Source: Planctomycetia bacterium
Lineage (GTDB): Bacteria > Planctomycetota > Phycisphaerae > UBA1845 > UTPLA1
Reading direction: 5' to 3'
DNA length: 64,000 nt
NCBI GenBank assembly: GCA_015075745.1
Contig: JABTTW010000004.1
Span: 62,001 to 126,000 of the forward strand
Made by a program: the position numbers and the translations under genes. The notes under the pieces are model-generated. The model worked only from the letters and a program-made list of their open reading frames with translations, ran no database searches and was not told the origin of the DNA. Of the stretch, positions 24,365-32,481 are shown in pieces (positions within the stretch are counted from its first letter, which is position 1; each line of letters begins with the position of its first letter).

Positions 24365-27022
24365 ATGCACGATCTTTCGCTGATTGCTACGGTCGCGGCC
24401 GCGTTCACCGGTGCGTGGCTGCTCGGGCTGATTACGCAGCGGTTTCGGCTTTCGCCGATCGTCGGCTACCTCCTGGCAGGCGTTCTCATCGGGCCGCACA
24501 CCCCAGGCTTCGTGGGCGACGTTCACGTCGCGCAACAGTTGGCCGAAGTCGGCGTGATTCTCCTGATGTTCGGCGTCGGCCTACACTTCCATCTGAAAGA
24601 CCTGCTCGCGGTCAAGGCGGTGGCAATACCCGGCGCGATCGGGCAGAGCCTCATTGCGACATTGTTCGCCATCGCGGTATTCTCGGGATTTGGCTTTTCG
24701 CCGACGACCGGGGCCGTTATCGGCATGGCGATGGCGGTCGCCAGCACCGTCGTTCTGATGCGGGTCCTCATGGACGCCGACGCGCTCAGCTCGCCGCAAG
24801 GGCATGTGGCCGTGGGCTGGCTGATCGTGGAGGACATCTTCACAGTCATTCTGTTGGTCCTAATTCCGGTTCTCGGCAGCGGGCATGGTGCCGCGGCAAC
24901 TTCCAATCCGGCGAGCGAACCGGCGCTGTGGCAGACGCTCGGACTGGCGCTGCTCAAGCTGGCGGCGCTGGTGGGTATCGTGCTGCTGGGGGGGTCGCGG
25001 ATCGTGCCCTGGGTCCTGGTCCGGGTAGCGCGGCTCCGCTCGCGTGAACTATTTACGCTGACGGTGCTCGTTTTTTCAATTGCAATTGCCGCTGGCTCGT
25101 ACTTCTTCTTCGGCGCTTCGATGGCCTTGGGCGCATTTCTCGCCGGCATGGTTGTGGCGCAGTCGCCCGTCAGTCACCAAGCCGCAGCGGATGCGCTGCC
25201 CATGCGCGACGCATTCGCCGTGCTGTTCTTCGTCTCGGTCGGAATGCTCTTCGATCCGGCGTTTCTGCTTCAACAACCACTCATGGTTGCGGCGGCGTTG
25301 GGGATCATTCTCCTTGTAAAGCCCCTGGCCGCACTTTCGATTGTCGCTATCCTCGGACATTCGCCACGGACAGCGCTGACCGTCGCCGTTGGACTGGCGC
25401 AAATCGGGGAGTTTTCATTCATCCTTTCCGATCTTGCTAGTCGGCATGGATTGATGCCGGAGGCCGGACACAACGTTCTGGTCGCCTCGGCGATCATCTC
25501 GATCACCCTGAATCCCTTGCTGTTTCGGTCACTCCCGAAGATGGAATCATGGCTAAAGACCCGGCCGCGGCTCTGGCGACTCCTGAACAGCCGGGCCGAA
25601 AGACGAGTCGCCGCAATGAACCTGGCCGCGGCCGAAATCGTAGCGCAGCCGACTCAAGCGGAAACCCGGTTAGCCATCGTGATCGGCTACGGACCGGTCG
25701 GCCGCTCCGTTCATCGGCTCCTTCGAGAGGCCAACTTATCCACGGTCGTCATCGACCTGAACATGGACACGGTCTCGTCGCTGAATGCGGAGGGACAGAC
25801 GGCGATCTACGGTGATGCCTCGCACGACAGCATTCTTGAACAAGCCGGAGCCCGGCGCGCCTCCTACGTGATTCTGACGCTTCCGCACTCATCCGAACGC
25901 GCGTCCGTGGTCGCCGCTGCCCGAAATCTCAATCCAAATATGCGAATCTTAGTCCGGGCCAGATACCTCAGTGAACGAGAGGACTTGGTACAGGCGGGAG
26001 CGAACGCAGCCGTCTTCGAAGAGGCCGAAGCCGCGGTTGCCCTGGCACGCCTGGTTCTCGCCGACACTGGCATGCATCGCGAAGCGGCGGATAGAAAGAT
26101 CAAGGATTTGCGGCTCCAACTCATCCTGGAAAACATTTCCAACATCCGTACTCAGCGGGTGAGGAGCGTCATGGTGCCGTGGGCGCGCGCTCGTTGGCTT
26201 CCTGCGTCCGCGGATCGCAACACCGTGATGACGCAGGTATCACAGGAACGATTCTCCCGATGGCCGATTGTTGAGCCTCAAACGGGGCGAGTTCTTGGTT
26301 ACCTGCTGACGAAGGACTTGGTCGCACACGCGGCCGACGCGGATTGGTCGCCATTGGTGCGTTCCTTGAAGGCAATCCATCCGGACGAAAACGTCGAATC
26401 CGTCCTGGCTCGCATGCAGAGCGAGGGAGACTCAGTTTACCTGGTAGAAGACGAGGGGCGGCCACTCGGTCTCATCACACAGGAGGACATTCTCGAACAG
26501 GTAGTGGGCCAGATAGAGGACGAGTATCCGCACGAGTCGCCAGTCTCGTTAGTTGATGCCCTGGCCCGCGGTGCGATGGTGCTCAACCTGTTCGCGACTG
26601 CCCGTGATCAAGTGATCGCCGAACTGGTCGCAGCGATTCCGACCGACCGGTTGCCGTCCGGAATCAAGAACGACGGCATCGCCCGGTCTACATTCGAACG
26701 AGAGAGGGAAGTCTCAACCGATCTGGGAAACGGAGTGGCAATCCCCCATGCACGGGTTTCCGGCTTGCAAGCGCCTATCGTCGTGTTCGGCCGCTCCGTC
26801 GAAGGGGTGATGTTCTCTCCCGCGTCACAAGAGCTTGTGCATCTGGTGTTCCTCCTCGTGACGCCGTCCGAGCAACCTGAAGCGCAGCTCGCACTGCTGT
26901 CCCAACTCGCGGCGGTCTGCCAAGAGCTGACGGCCCGCGAAGCGCTGACGAATGCGCCATCACCGACGGATGTCCTGGCTATCCTCAATCCTCGCTCGCC
27001 GGGAAACACCGAGCGGTCCTGA
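24365..27022 (+). CDS. Kef-type monovalent cation:proton antiporter with RCK, CBS and PTS EIIA domains
   Basis: 885 residues in four parts. Residues 1 to about 390 form a CPA2 Na+/H+ exchanger membrane domain with about 12 helices (LLGLITQRFRLSPIVGYLLAG, MAMAVASTVVLMRVL, GQIGEFSFILS-like LAQIGEFSFILS). At about 436-565 is an RCK/TrkA-N Rossmann domain (IGYGPVGRSVHRLL; DASHDSILEQAGA). About 600-725 holds a CBS pair (VRSVMVPWARARWLP; YLLTKDLV; GLITQEDILEQVV). From about 735 to 870 is a fructose/PtsN-type EIIA domain with GVAIPHARV, whose histidine (about residue 795) is the phosphorylation site. It likely exports K+ or Na+ against H+, gated by nucleotides and perhaps by PTS phosphorylation. It follows the TPR gene. 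Confidence 0.88.
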   Translation: MHDLSLIATVAAAFTGAWLLGLITQRFRLSPIVGYLLAGVLIGPHTPGFVGDVHVAQQLAEVGVILLMFGVGLHFHLKDLLAVKAVAIPGAIGQSLIATLFAIAVFSGFGFSPTTGAVIGMAMAVASTVVLMRVLMDADALSSPQGHVAVGWLIVEDIFTVILLVLIPVLGSGHGAAATSNPASEPALWQTLGLALLKLAALVGIVLLGGSRIVPWVLVRVARLRSRELFTLTVLVFSIAIAAGSYFFFGASMALGAFLAGMVVAQSPVSHQAAADALPMRDAFAVLFFVSVGMLFDPAFLLQQPLMVAAALGIILLVKPLAALSIVAILGHSPRTALTVAVGLAQIGEFSFILSDLASRHGLMPEAGHNVLVASAIISITLNPLLFRSLPKMESWLKTRPRLWRLLNSRAERRVAAMNLAAAEIVAQPTQAETRLAIVIGYGPVGRSVHRLLREANLSTVVIDLNMDTVSSLNAEGQTAIYGDASHDSILEQAGARRASYVILTLPHSSERASVVAAARNLNPNMRILVRARYLSEREDLVQAGANAAVFEEAEAAVALARLVLADTGMHREAADRKIKDLRLQLILENISNIRTQRVRSVMVPWARARWLPASADRNTVMTQVSQERFSRWPIVEPQTGRVLGYLLTKDLVAHAADADWSPLVRSLKAIHPDENVESVLARMQSEGDSVYLVEDEGRPLGLITQEDILEQVVGQIEDEYPHESPVSLVDALARGAMVLNLFATARDQVIAELVAAIPTDRLPSGIKNDGIARSTFEREREVSTDLGNGVAIPHARVSGLQAPIVVFGRSVEGVMFSPASQELVHLVFLLVTPSEQPEAQLALLSQLAAVCQELTAREALTNAPSPTDVLAILNPRSPGNTERS

Positions 27023-27100
27023 GTTTCCGCGATTGGAGCCCTTCGCGCACCTATAGCTCTTCGGGAGTGTGGGTTAGAACTACTTATTGTCGCGCGGCGG

Positions 27101-27334
27101 TCAACTGATCTGCCGGATCATCTCGCCAGGGTCGGTCCCGCAGGCCCGGCACCATGCGACGAATTCCACCGGGTCGATGCGACGGTCGCCGATCTCGGAC
27201 CGGTGGACCATCGTGTTGTGCATCTTGAGCCGCTTGGCGAGGTCGCGTTGCGTCAAGCCCGCCTCCTCCCGCATGTTGCGGAGCATCGCGCACATCTTTC
27301 TGTACGCGGGCTTGTGTTGTGGCCTTGCTGCCAT
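27101..27334 (-). CDS. XRE-family helix-turn-helix regulator
   Basis: 77 residues. Residues 14-70 give a single XRE domain: LRNMREEAGLTQRDLAKRLKMHNTMVHRSEIGDRRIDPVEFVAWCRA, with the typical TQRDLAKRL recognition turn. There is no extra domain, so it is a stand-alone DNA-binding regulator of phage or plasmid type. It lies convergent to the antiporter gene and divergent from the secreted propeller gene. The target is unknown. Confidence 0.8.
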   Translation of the reverse strand: MAARPQHKPAYRKMCAMLRNMREEAGLTQRDLAKRLKMHNTMVHRSEIGDRRIDPVEFVAWCRACGTDPGEMIRQIS

Positions 27335-27438
27335 ATCCGCAGCACGGTAGACTCAACGCAGTATGCTGCTAGTTTAGCAGCAAGCGTAGATCCGCTGCCG
27401 GCGGTGCCCGGCGGCACAGGTTCCCCGGAGGTGCAAAG

Positions 27439-28794
27439 ATGTTCCCGTATCGTTTCGGTTACCTCGGATCGCTCGTGGTGGCAGGTCTCGGCCTTGCCTC
27501 GTCGTCTGTTGCGGCGGCAGATTGTCCGTTCGGCTGGCGGCCCGATGAGGTTGTGCCGGGCATCGGCTCGAACGTGAATGCAATCGTCACATGGGACCCT
27601 GACGGCCCCGGACCGCTTCCCCCGGCCCTCGTCGTCGGAGGCTGGACACGACTCAATCCTGGCGTTGAACCCGCGGAATTCAGCGGCAACGTCGCCGCAT
27701 GGGATGGCGCAGCGTGGACCGTCCTGGGAGGCGGAATGAATGAGAGGGTGATGGCGCTAGCCGTCTTTGAGGGAAACCTTTACGCGGGCGGATGGTTCAC
27801 GTCTGCCGGCGGGAACGCGGTCAGTTGCATCGCTCGATGGGACGGTGCGGCATGGCAGGACGTTGGGAACGGCGTCGGCGACATGGTCATCAATCCCAAC
27901 AACCCTCCGCGGGTGATTGCGCTCAGGGTCTACAACGAATTGCTTGCCCTGGGCGGAAGATTCAGCATCGCCGGCGGGGCAGCCGGCTTCAGCAACTTAG
28001 CAACATGGGACGGTCAGGTCTGGCATTCGCTGGGGCTGGGAACTCCGGGCCGAGTTCAGGCGCTCGCTATCGACGGAGGATCAGCTTACGCGGGAGGCAT
28101 ATTCATGTCAGCCGGTGGAATACCGGCCAGCAAGCTCGCGCGCTGGAGCGGAGCCAGTTGGGAGCCAGTGCCGAATCAGCCGCTGAACGGTATGGATGAC
28201 AACGTGAATTCCCTTGCGTTGTATCAGGGACATCTGATCGCCGGCGGTCCCTTCACGAGTGCCGCCGGCGTCCCGGCCAACAGCGTTGCGGCATGGGATG
28301 GCGTGGCGTGGAGCGCGATGGGCGATGGCGTAACCGGCGACGCGCCGACGGTCAATGCGATGACGGAGTTCGACGGCAATCTCATCGTCGGCGGGCGCTT
28401 CACGATGGCTGGAACGCAGAACGCGACGAATGTCGCTCGATGGGATGGCATCGCATGGCAGCAGATGGGAGACGGATCGAATGCCCGGCTTAATGCCCTC
28501 GGGGTGTTCGGCGGCGAGGTTGTCGCCGGCGGGTTTTTTACAAACATCGATGGTACGGATGCTCCTCATCTGGCTCGATGGAGTCCGGCCTGCGAGCGCG
28601 GCGATATGGATTGCAGCGGCAACGTGGATCAGGACGATGCGCCATTATTCGTGGCGGCATTGCTGAATGCGCCTGATGTATCGGTGTGCTCCGTCTGGCT
28701 GGCGAATATGAACAGCGATATGCAGTCGGATGGTTCGCCGCGAGTCGATGGATCGGATATCGCTCCATTCGTACAGGCAATGTTGAATCCCTGA
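27439..28794 (+). CDS. Secreted beta-propeller protein with dockerin-like C-terminus
   Basis: 451 residues with a GGAGGT ribosome site before ATG. A signal peptide covers about residues 1-27 (LGSLVVAGLGLASSSVAAAD). About six repeats of roughly 45-60 residues follow, each with a VAAWDGAAW-like strand and a LYAGGWFTSAGG-like strand, as in Kelch-like propellers. The C-terminus CERGDMDCSGNVDQDDAPLF and VDGSDIAPFVQAML resembles paired calcium-binding dockerin loops common in Planctomycetes exported proteins. The protein is probably exported and calcium-stabilised; its ligand is unknown. It looks chromosomal rather than plasmid-like, so the adjacent plasmid core may start after it. Confidence 0.8.
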   Translation: MFPYRFGYLGSLVVAGLGLASSSVAAADCPFGWRPDEVVPGIGSNVNAIVTWDPDGPGPLPPALVVGGWTRLNPGVEPAEFSGNVAAWDGAAWTVLGGGMNERVMALAVFEGNLYAGGWFTSAGGNAVSCIARWDGAAWQDVGNGVGDMVINPNNPPRVIALRVYNELLALGGRFSIAGGAAGFSNLATWDGQVWHSLGLGTPGRVQALAIDGGSAYAGGIFMSAGGIPASKLARWSGASWEPVPNQPLNGMDDNVNSLALYQGHLIAGGPFTSAAGVPANSVAAWDGVAWSAMGDGVTGDAPTVNAMTEFDGNLIVGGRFTMAGTQNATNVARWDGIAWQQMGDGSNARLNALGVFGGEVVAGGFFTNIDGTDAPHLARWSPACERGDMDCSGNVDQDDAPLFVAALLNAPDVSVCSVWLANMNSDMQSDGSPRVDGSDIAPFVQAMLNP

Positions 28795-29038
28795 TCTCGA
28801 ATAGGACGGTTCAGGGAATCGCGTTGACTGTCTTATGCCTCCCACGTGGGGTATTTGACGTCTTTGCGCTTATACGGCCTTCCTATTGCGAATGAAGACG
28901 GTTCGGCTGGCTCGAACCTCCTCCTGATGGCAAATGGGCCTTTCCGCAAACTCGAAGACACGGCTCTTGTGACAATCGCGCAACACCTGTCATATCGGTG
29001 TCGCCTTCTCGTTGCGATTTGGCCCTTTACTCACAGAG
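28795..29038. other. Spacer between secreted protein gene and origin region
   Basis: No gene recognised in this part of the 525-base stretch that runs up to the repL start. The origin-like elements begin at 29039. Confidence 0.4.
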
Positions 29039-29319
29039 TTATCCACAGCCCCGTCCCGTTTCGGGGCGGTTCTTGTCATGGTTGCAGCGGGCCGCCGCCG
29101 TCGCCAGCGCTTTGGGGGCGCGCGCCGTCGGCGGCTCATGTGCCCTATTTAGTAGTAAGAAAGAGCAAGGGCGCAAGTCGTTGATTTTCCTGAATCGGAA
29201 ACGTCACGAATTGACGGGCGACCGTCACGATCGGTCGGTGAACCGTCAAAAAACACTTGCGCTTCTGTCGCTAGTCTGCCAGTGTGTTGTCTGTTTACAG
29301 ACAAATTTGGAGGTGGAAA
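29039..29319 (+). other. Candidate plasmid replication origin: DnaA box and 21-bp-phased iterons
   Basis: A perfect DnaA box TTATCCACA lies at 29039-29047, followed by a CCCCG/CGGGG hairpin (29049-29065 region). Three copies of CGTCA-type iterons start at 29202, 29223 and 29244 (CGTCACGA, CGTCACGA, CGTCAAAA), exactly 21 bases apart. An inverted pair TGACGG/CCGTCA (29212-29227) overlaps them. The array ends about 70 bases before the RepL-like gene, as in iteron plasmids. Confidence 0.65.
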
Positions 29320-29979
29320 ATGACGGAAGTGCGACAGATTGCGGCGATGCCGGATAACCAGGTCACAACCAAGCGTGGATTCCCGGTCTACCGGACGAAT
29401 CCAAGCGTGCCGACTGCCAATGGCATCACGACTCGGACCAAGCGGTTTCAGGTGCCGGGCGGCAGAGGTTCGGTCATCGTTGACAACAGCAGCGGCGAGA
29501 TCAAAGGCATCGGCGGCATGGGCTTCTGGTGGGAAGAGGAAGTGGACAGCAGCCGATTCGTAAAGATGTTCCTCGATGGCATCAAGCAGGCGGCGGACCT
29601 GTCCAAGACCGGCTTGCAGGTGTTCGAGCTCGTCTATCACGAAATGCGCGCCAATCCCGGCTCCGACGAAATCAAGCTGAATCAGTACGTCGCCAAGGAT
29701 CACGGTATCAGCGACCGCACTTATCAGCGCGGCGTGCGCGAGCTGCTCGAAAAGGAATTCCTGTTCCGCAGTCCGTCGGACGGCGTGTTCTTCGTCAACA
29801 TCCGATTCATGTTCAACGGCGACCGCCTCGCATTCGTGCGGACGTACCATCTCAAAGGCGCTGGCCGGCAACAGGAACTCCCGCTCGAATCGGCGGCATC
29901 CTCGCCCCCGACTATTTCGGAAGTTGCGGATGCGCCTGTGATTGTGGGGCCGGCCCTCGACGGCGATCAAGACAGGTAG
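29320..29979 (+). CDS. RepL-like plasmid replication initiator
   Basis: 219 residues. The start is the ATG of MTEVRQIAAMPDN, seven bases after a perfect GGAGG; an upstream start would lack this. The core (about 85-185) is winged-helix-like: FVKMFLDGIKQAADLSKTGLQVFELV, DEIKLNQYVAKDHGISDRTYQRGVRELLEKEFLFRSPSDGVFFVNIRFMFNGDR. This matches RepL/RepA winged-helix initiators, which bind iterons beside their own gene. Directly upstream are the phased iterons and a DnaA box. It converges with parA and the small partition gene; the 3' ends overlap by 13 bases. It supports replication of the excised or ancestral plasmid. Confidence 0.75.
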   Translation: MTEVRQIAAMPDNQVTTKRGFPVYRTNPSVPTANGITTRTKRFQVPGGRGSVIVDNSSGEIKGIGGMGFWWEEEVDSSRFVKMFLDGIKQAADLSKTGLQVFELVYHEMRANPGSDEIKLNQYVAKDHGISDRTYQRGVRELLEKEFLFRSPSDGVFFVNIRFMFNGDRLAFVRTYHLKGAGRQQELPLESAASSPPTISEVADAPVIVGPALDGDQDR

Positions 29980-30266
29980 CCGTTCGCCTTGAGCCACGGC
30001 TCGATGGCTTCTTCGAGAATATCCTGAAGCGTGTTCGGCTCCCTGCCCTCAAGCTGTCGCTCCAGCGACGCGCGCTTCAGCGCCCGCGCGAAGTCGTCGC
30101 GGATGCGCGTGCTGATCGGCACACGATTGAGTGTCGCCGCGGCAACGACGGGCGCGGCCGGCTTGGGCGATTCCTTGTCTCCGAAGACAAACGCCTTTTC
30201 CTTGGCAGTGTCGATCGGAGGCGGCGTTTCCTTGAGTCCTTGCGTGAGCGTGCGTCGTTCGGCCAT
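29967..30266 (-). CDS. Small partition protein downstream of ParA (ParB/ParG-type)
   Basis: 99 residues from the ATG of MAERRTLTQGLK. The N-terminal half is flexible and Pro/Lys-rich. The C-terminal half (RVPISTRIRDDFARALKRASLERQLEGREPNTLQDILEEAIEPWLKANGY) fits a ribbon-helix-helix-like fold with two helices, as in ParG and other small centromere-binding proteins. It starts 12 bases after parA and ends inside the repL 3' end on the other strand. It probably binds the repeats upstream of parA and recruits ParA. Family recognition is by pattern and context only. Confidence 0.65.
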   Translation of the reverse strand: MAERRTLTQGLKETPPPIDTAKEKAFVFGDKESPKPAAPVVAAATLNRVPISTRIRDDFARALKRASLERQLEGREPNTLQDILEEAIEPWLKANGYLS

Positions 30267-30278
30267 GGCGATCACGTC

Positions 30279-30941
30279 CTATGCCTTCACGGCCTGACGT
30301 GCTGCCGGCGCGACGGCGTCCGGCAGAATCTCGCGGAAGAGCGCTTCTGCTTCGTGCGCCGCTTCGCGGGCGCGGGAGCCGAGATTCCACACGACGGACC
30401 CCTGCCCCGGCGCGTCTGCGTAAATCTGGCGGAGCGTCATCGCCGTCGTTGCCATCGGCAACGAAAGCGCGGCCGCGGCATCCTTCATGTCCTGCGTCAG
30501 CCGGTAGTTTTTTCCGACCATGCTCAGGACGATCACGGCCTTCGGGATTCCGCCGCGGATGTCCTGGGCCTGCCGCAGGACCTCGGTTGCTTTGGCCAGC
30601 GCGCGGACCTCTAACATGCTGGCTTTGCAGGGAACAATGGCAAGATCGCCGCGCAGCAACAGCGCGCGGCTCGTTTCGGTCTGGCTGCCCGGTCCGTCGG
30701 CCACGACGTAGTCGGCGTCCTGGGCCAGAATCGGTAGTTCATTCAATATGATATCGGGGTTGTCGAGTCGAACGGCTTTGATGTCCGGTATCGCCTCGCG
30801 TATCCATTCGGAGGATGACTGCTGCGTGTCGCAGTCGGCGAGCGTCACCCGATGGCCCTGCTCATGGAGCCACGCGGCCAGGTGAACGGCGAGCGTCGAT
30901 TTGCCGACGCCGCCTTTGGAGTTCGCTACGACGATAATCAT
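30279..30941 (-). CDS. parA: ParA-family partition ATPase
   Basis: 220 residues, starting MIIVVANSKGGVGKSTLAVHLAAWL. The deviant Walker A KGGVGKST (9-16) and Walker A' DCDTQQSSSEW are textbook ParA/MinD; VVADGPGSQTETSRALLLRGD and LAIVPCKASMLEVRALAKA complete the P-loop fold. It is short and lacks an N-terminal helix-turn-helix, so it is a type Ib ParA, which pairs with small RHH proteins. The longer open frame upstream reads into the repeat array and is rejected. It segregates the plasmid together with the next gene and the upstream centromere-like repeats. Confidence 0.9.
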   Translation of the reverse strand: MIIVVANSKGGVGKSTLAVHLAAWLHEQGHRVTLADCDTQQSSSEWIREAIPDIKAVRLDNPDIILNELPILAQDADYVVADGPGSQTETSRALLLRGDLAIVPCKASMLEVRALAKATEVLRQAQDIRGGIPKAVIVLSMVGKNYRLTQDMKDAAAALSLPMATTAMTLRQIYADAPGQGSVVWNLGSRAREAAHEAEALFREILPDAVAPAARQAVKA

Positions 30942-31190
30942 GTAAGACGGATAGCATGATTTCATGCAGGCTGGCAAGCAGTATTTGCTGCCGACATGCA
31001 AGCTCGCCGTCCTGCAAGCAACCTGTCTTGATTACCTGCCTGCAATCAGGCAAGCTGACATGCCTGTCTGCTTACATTCAAGCAATCAAGACAGGTTGCT
31101 TTCCATCCGGCTTGCACGCCTGCCGTCCTTCCATCTGTCATGCCAGCATGATGGCAAGCTGACATGCTTTCATGCAGGCTTTCACGGTGA
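30942..31190. repeat. Repeat-dense centromere (parS/parC) candidate upstream of parA
   Basis: About 250 bases built from short variants of GCAAGC, TGCAGG and CCTGNC. A perfect 18-bp inverted repeat lies at 31016-31033 (AAGCAACCTGTCTTGATT) and 31084-31101. A perfect 15-bp direct repeat GGCAAGCTGACATGC lies at 31049-31063 and 31153-31167. Related partial copies occur at 30972-30980 and 30993-31004. Arrays like this upstream of type Ib parA genes are the operator and centromere bound by the small partition protein. Confidence 0.72.
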
Positions 31191-31581
31191 AACTTGTCCT
31201 TAGCAGCGCTAAGGGGAGACGTCTGACAACATTTTTTCGTGCGGGCTTATTCGGTGTACCACGTTCTTTAGCGGTTGGAAACGGGTTCGATTCGAGTGGG
31301 TTTTCAGGTGGTTGGTAGGCAATGATTGCCGGGCGGTCGTTCCGTTTCGGAACATGGGGCAGGGCCGAATTGACTGCCGTATAAGGCCGTCGCCGTCGGG
31401 TTCTCACCGGCGGCTGGGACCCGATGCGACCGGCCGCGGGGCGAGGCGCTGGTCATCCCGGCGCGCCGGGACACCCTACCTGCCGGTCAGGCTCCGAGCC
31501 GGAGGGTTCTCCTTGTATTTCAATGGCAAGGAACGTGACATGCGCGGTCACGCCTGGCACGGCCGTTGCGAACAAACCGGG
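31191..31581. other. Non-coding stretch with two perfect palindromes
   Basis: About 390 bases without a recognised gene. A perfect hairpin CCTTAGC-AGC-GCTAAGG sits at 31198-31214, right after the partition repeats. A 16-bp perfect palindrome TCCCGGCGCGCCGGGA sits at 31456-31471. The rest is GC-rich with short inverted repeats. An origin of transfer, a second replication element or a small RNA are all possible; nothing decides. Confidence 0.45.
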
Positions 31582-31995
31582 CTAATCCTTCTCGATTTGA
31601 GACGCGAAGTATTCTTCCGGGTGAGCCGGTTGCCAACCGTTGGCCTCGGTGAGTTGGTCAAAAGGCAGTTCGGGCAAGTGTCCGCAATTGCGGAGAAATC
31701 TCAGGTGACGAATGTGGAAATAGGCGTTTGATGCCGCCGCGACGAGGTCCATAAGTTCGTCCTGGCCGAGTGAATGGAATGGCCCTTCGAGCGTGAGGTC
31801 GCTTACGTCGCGTCGGAATACGACACTGTAACGGCGGGCACCGGTTGGAAAGCGGGTCTCATATACCGTGGCTCCGATGCCGCCATAGCAGTCGTGATGT
31901 CTTTCGAGTGACCTGGCGGGAATAGGCTGATCGTCGCCGAAGCGTTGACCGTCTCCGTGTGCATTGCTCTTGGTGGGTTTCTTGCGGTTTGTCAT
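31582..31995 (-). CDS. Hypothetical plasmid accessory protein
   Basis: 137 residues from the ATG of MTNRKKPTKSNAHGDG, behind GGAG. It is basic at the N-terminus, then a beta-rich part (GATVYETRFPTGARRYSVVFRRDVSDLTLEG) and a helical C-terminus (QDELMDLVAAASNAYFHIRHLRFL). No known domain recognised. The gene is the last of a minus-strand cluster that includes a DNA methylase, and it has the conserved leader element at 32020-32165. Confidence 0.6.
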   Translation of the reverse strand: MTNRKKPTKSNAHGDGQRFGDDQPIPARSLERHHDCYGGIGATVYETRFPTGARRYSVVFRRDVSDLTLEGPFHSLGQDELMDLVAAASNAYFHIRHLRFLRNCGHLPELPFDQLTEANGWQPAHPEEYFASQIEKD

Positions 31996-32019
31996 ACGGT
32001 TGTCTCCGAGTTGTTTAAG

Positions 32020-32165
32020 GGCCGCGCCCATCGCGGCCTGACGGCACGTGAGCAAAGCCGCGATAGCCGAAGCGACGACAGGAGCGGGCTGGGTCAAGCG
32101 AAAAGCCGAAGGCTTCCGCCTGCGGAAAGCGGCTTTGGCAGCTTGCCCGGCTCGGCGGCGGCTTT
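32020..32165 (-). promoter_or_regulatory. Conserved 5' leader element, copy 1
   Basis: It starts 25 bases upstream of the gene at 31995. The hairpin GGCCGCG-CCCAT-CGCGGCC (32020-32038) is identical to that at 34135-34153, and the bases GGCCTGANGGCAC that follow are shared. A long-range pair AAAGCCGC (32054-32061) / GCGGCTTT (32158-32165) encloses further small hairpins. The sequence between differs from copy 2 while the pairing arms are identical. Confidence 0.6.
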
Positions 32166-32243
32166 AGCGTGCCGGTCTTCAGGTCGCGGGCGCGGTTTCA
32201 TCAACGGAGAACAATCCGATTCATGCGTGCAAATCGGTGCCGT

Positions 32244-32477
32244 TCAGGTCTCGTCAGCTTTGTCAGCGAGTCTCTCGGCGCAGTTCTGTTGTCGCAGGGC
32301 AGCCTCATCGATAATGGCCTGCATCAGGTCGAGATATGCCTCACCATCCGGGCCGCCGAGCTCTTCGGCGTCCTGCATCGCGGCGAGCACTTCATTGAAG
32401 ACGAACCTCGCGGAGGGTGTCAGCTCGCGGGCACGCACCTGCGTACAGTAGGAAGTCCGTTCTTTGTTGTCGGTCAT
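32244..32477 (-). CDS. Small hypothetical protein downstream of DNA methylase
   Basis: 77 residues, MTDNKERTSYCTQVRARELTPSARFVFNEVLAAMQDAEELGGPDGEAYLDLMQAII..., acidic and helical. It starts four bases after the methylase stop, so it belongs to that operon. The N-terminal MTDNK matches the start of the first protein of the cluster (MTDNKNTSGQ), which may reflect duplicated translation starts. No domain recognised. Confidence 0.6.
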   Translation of the reverse strand: MTDNKERTSYCTQVRARELTPSARFVFNEVLAAMQDAEELGGPDGEAYLDLMQAIIDEAALRQQNCAERLADKADET

Positions 32478-32481
32478 AGGC

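Noticed and set aside
28968..28974. Reverse-strand TGTCACA near the origin
   Set aside because: A single copy without the 11-bp partner. Isolated copies also occur elsewhere (for example near 60062), so only the paired form is taken as signal.
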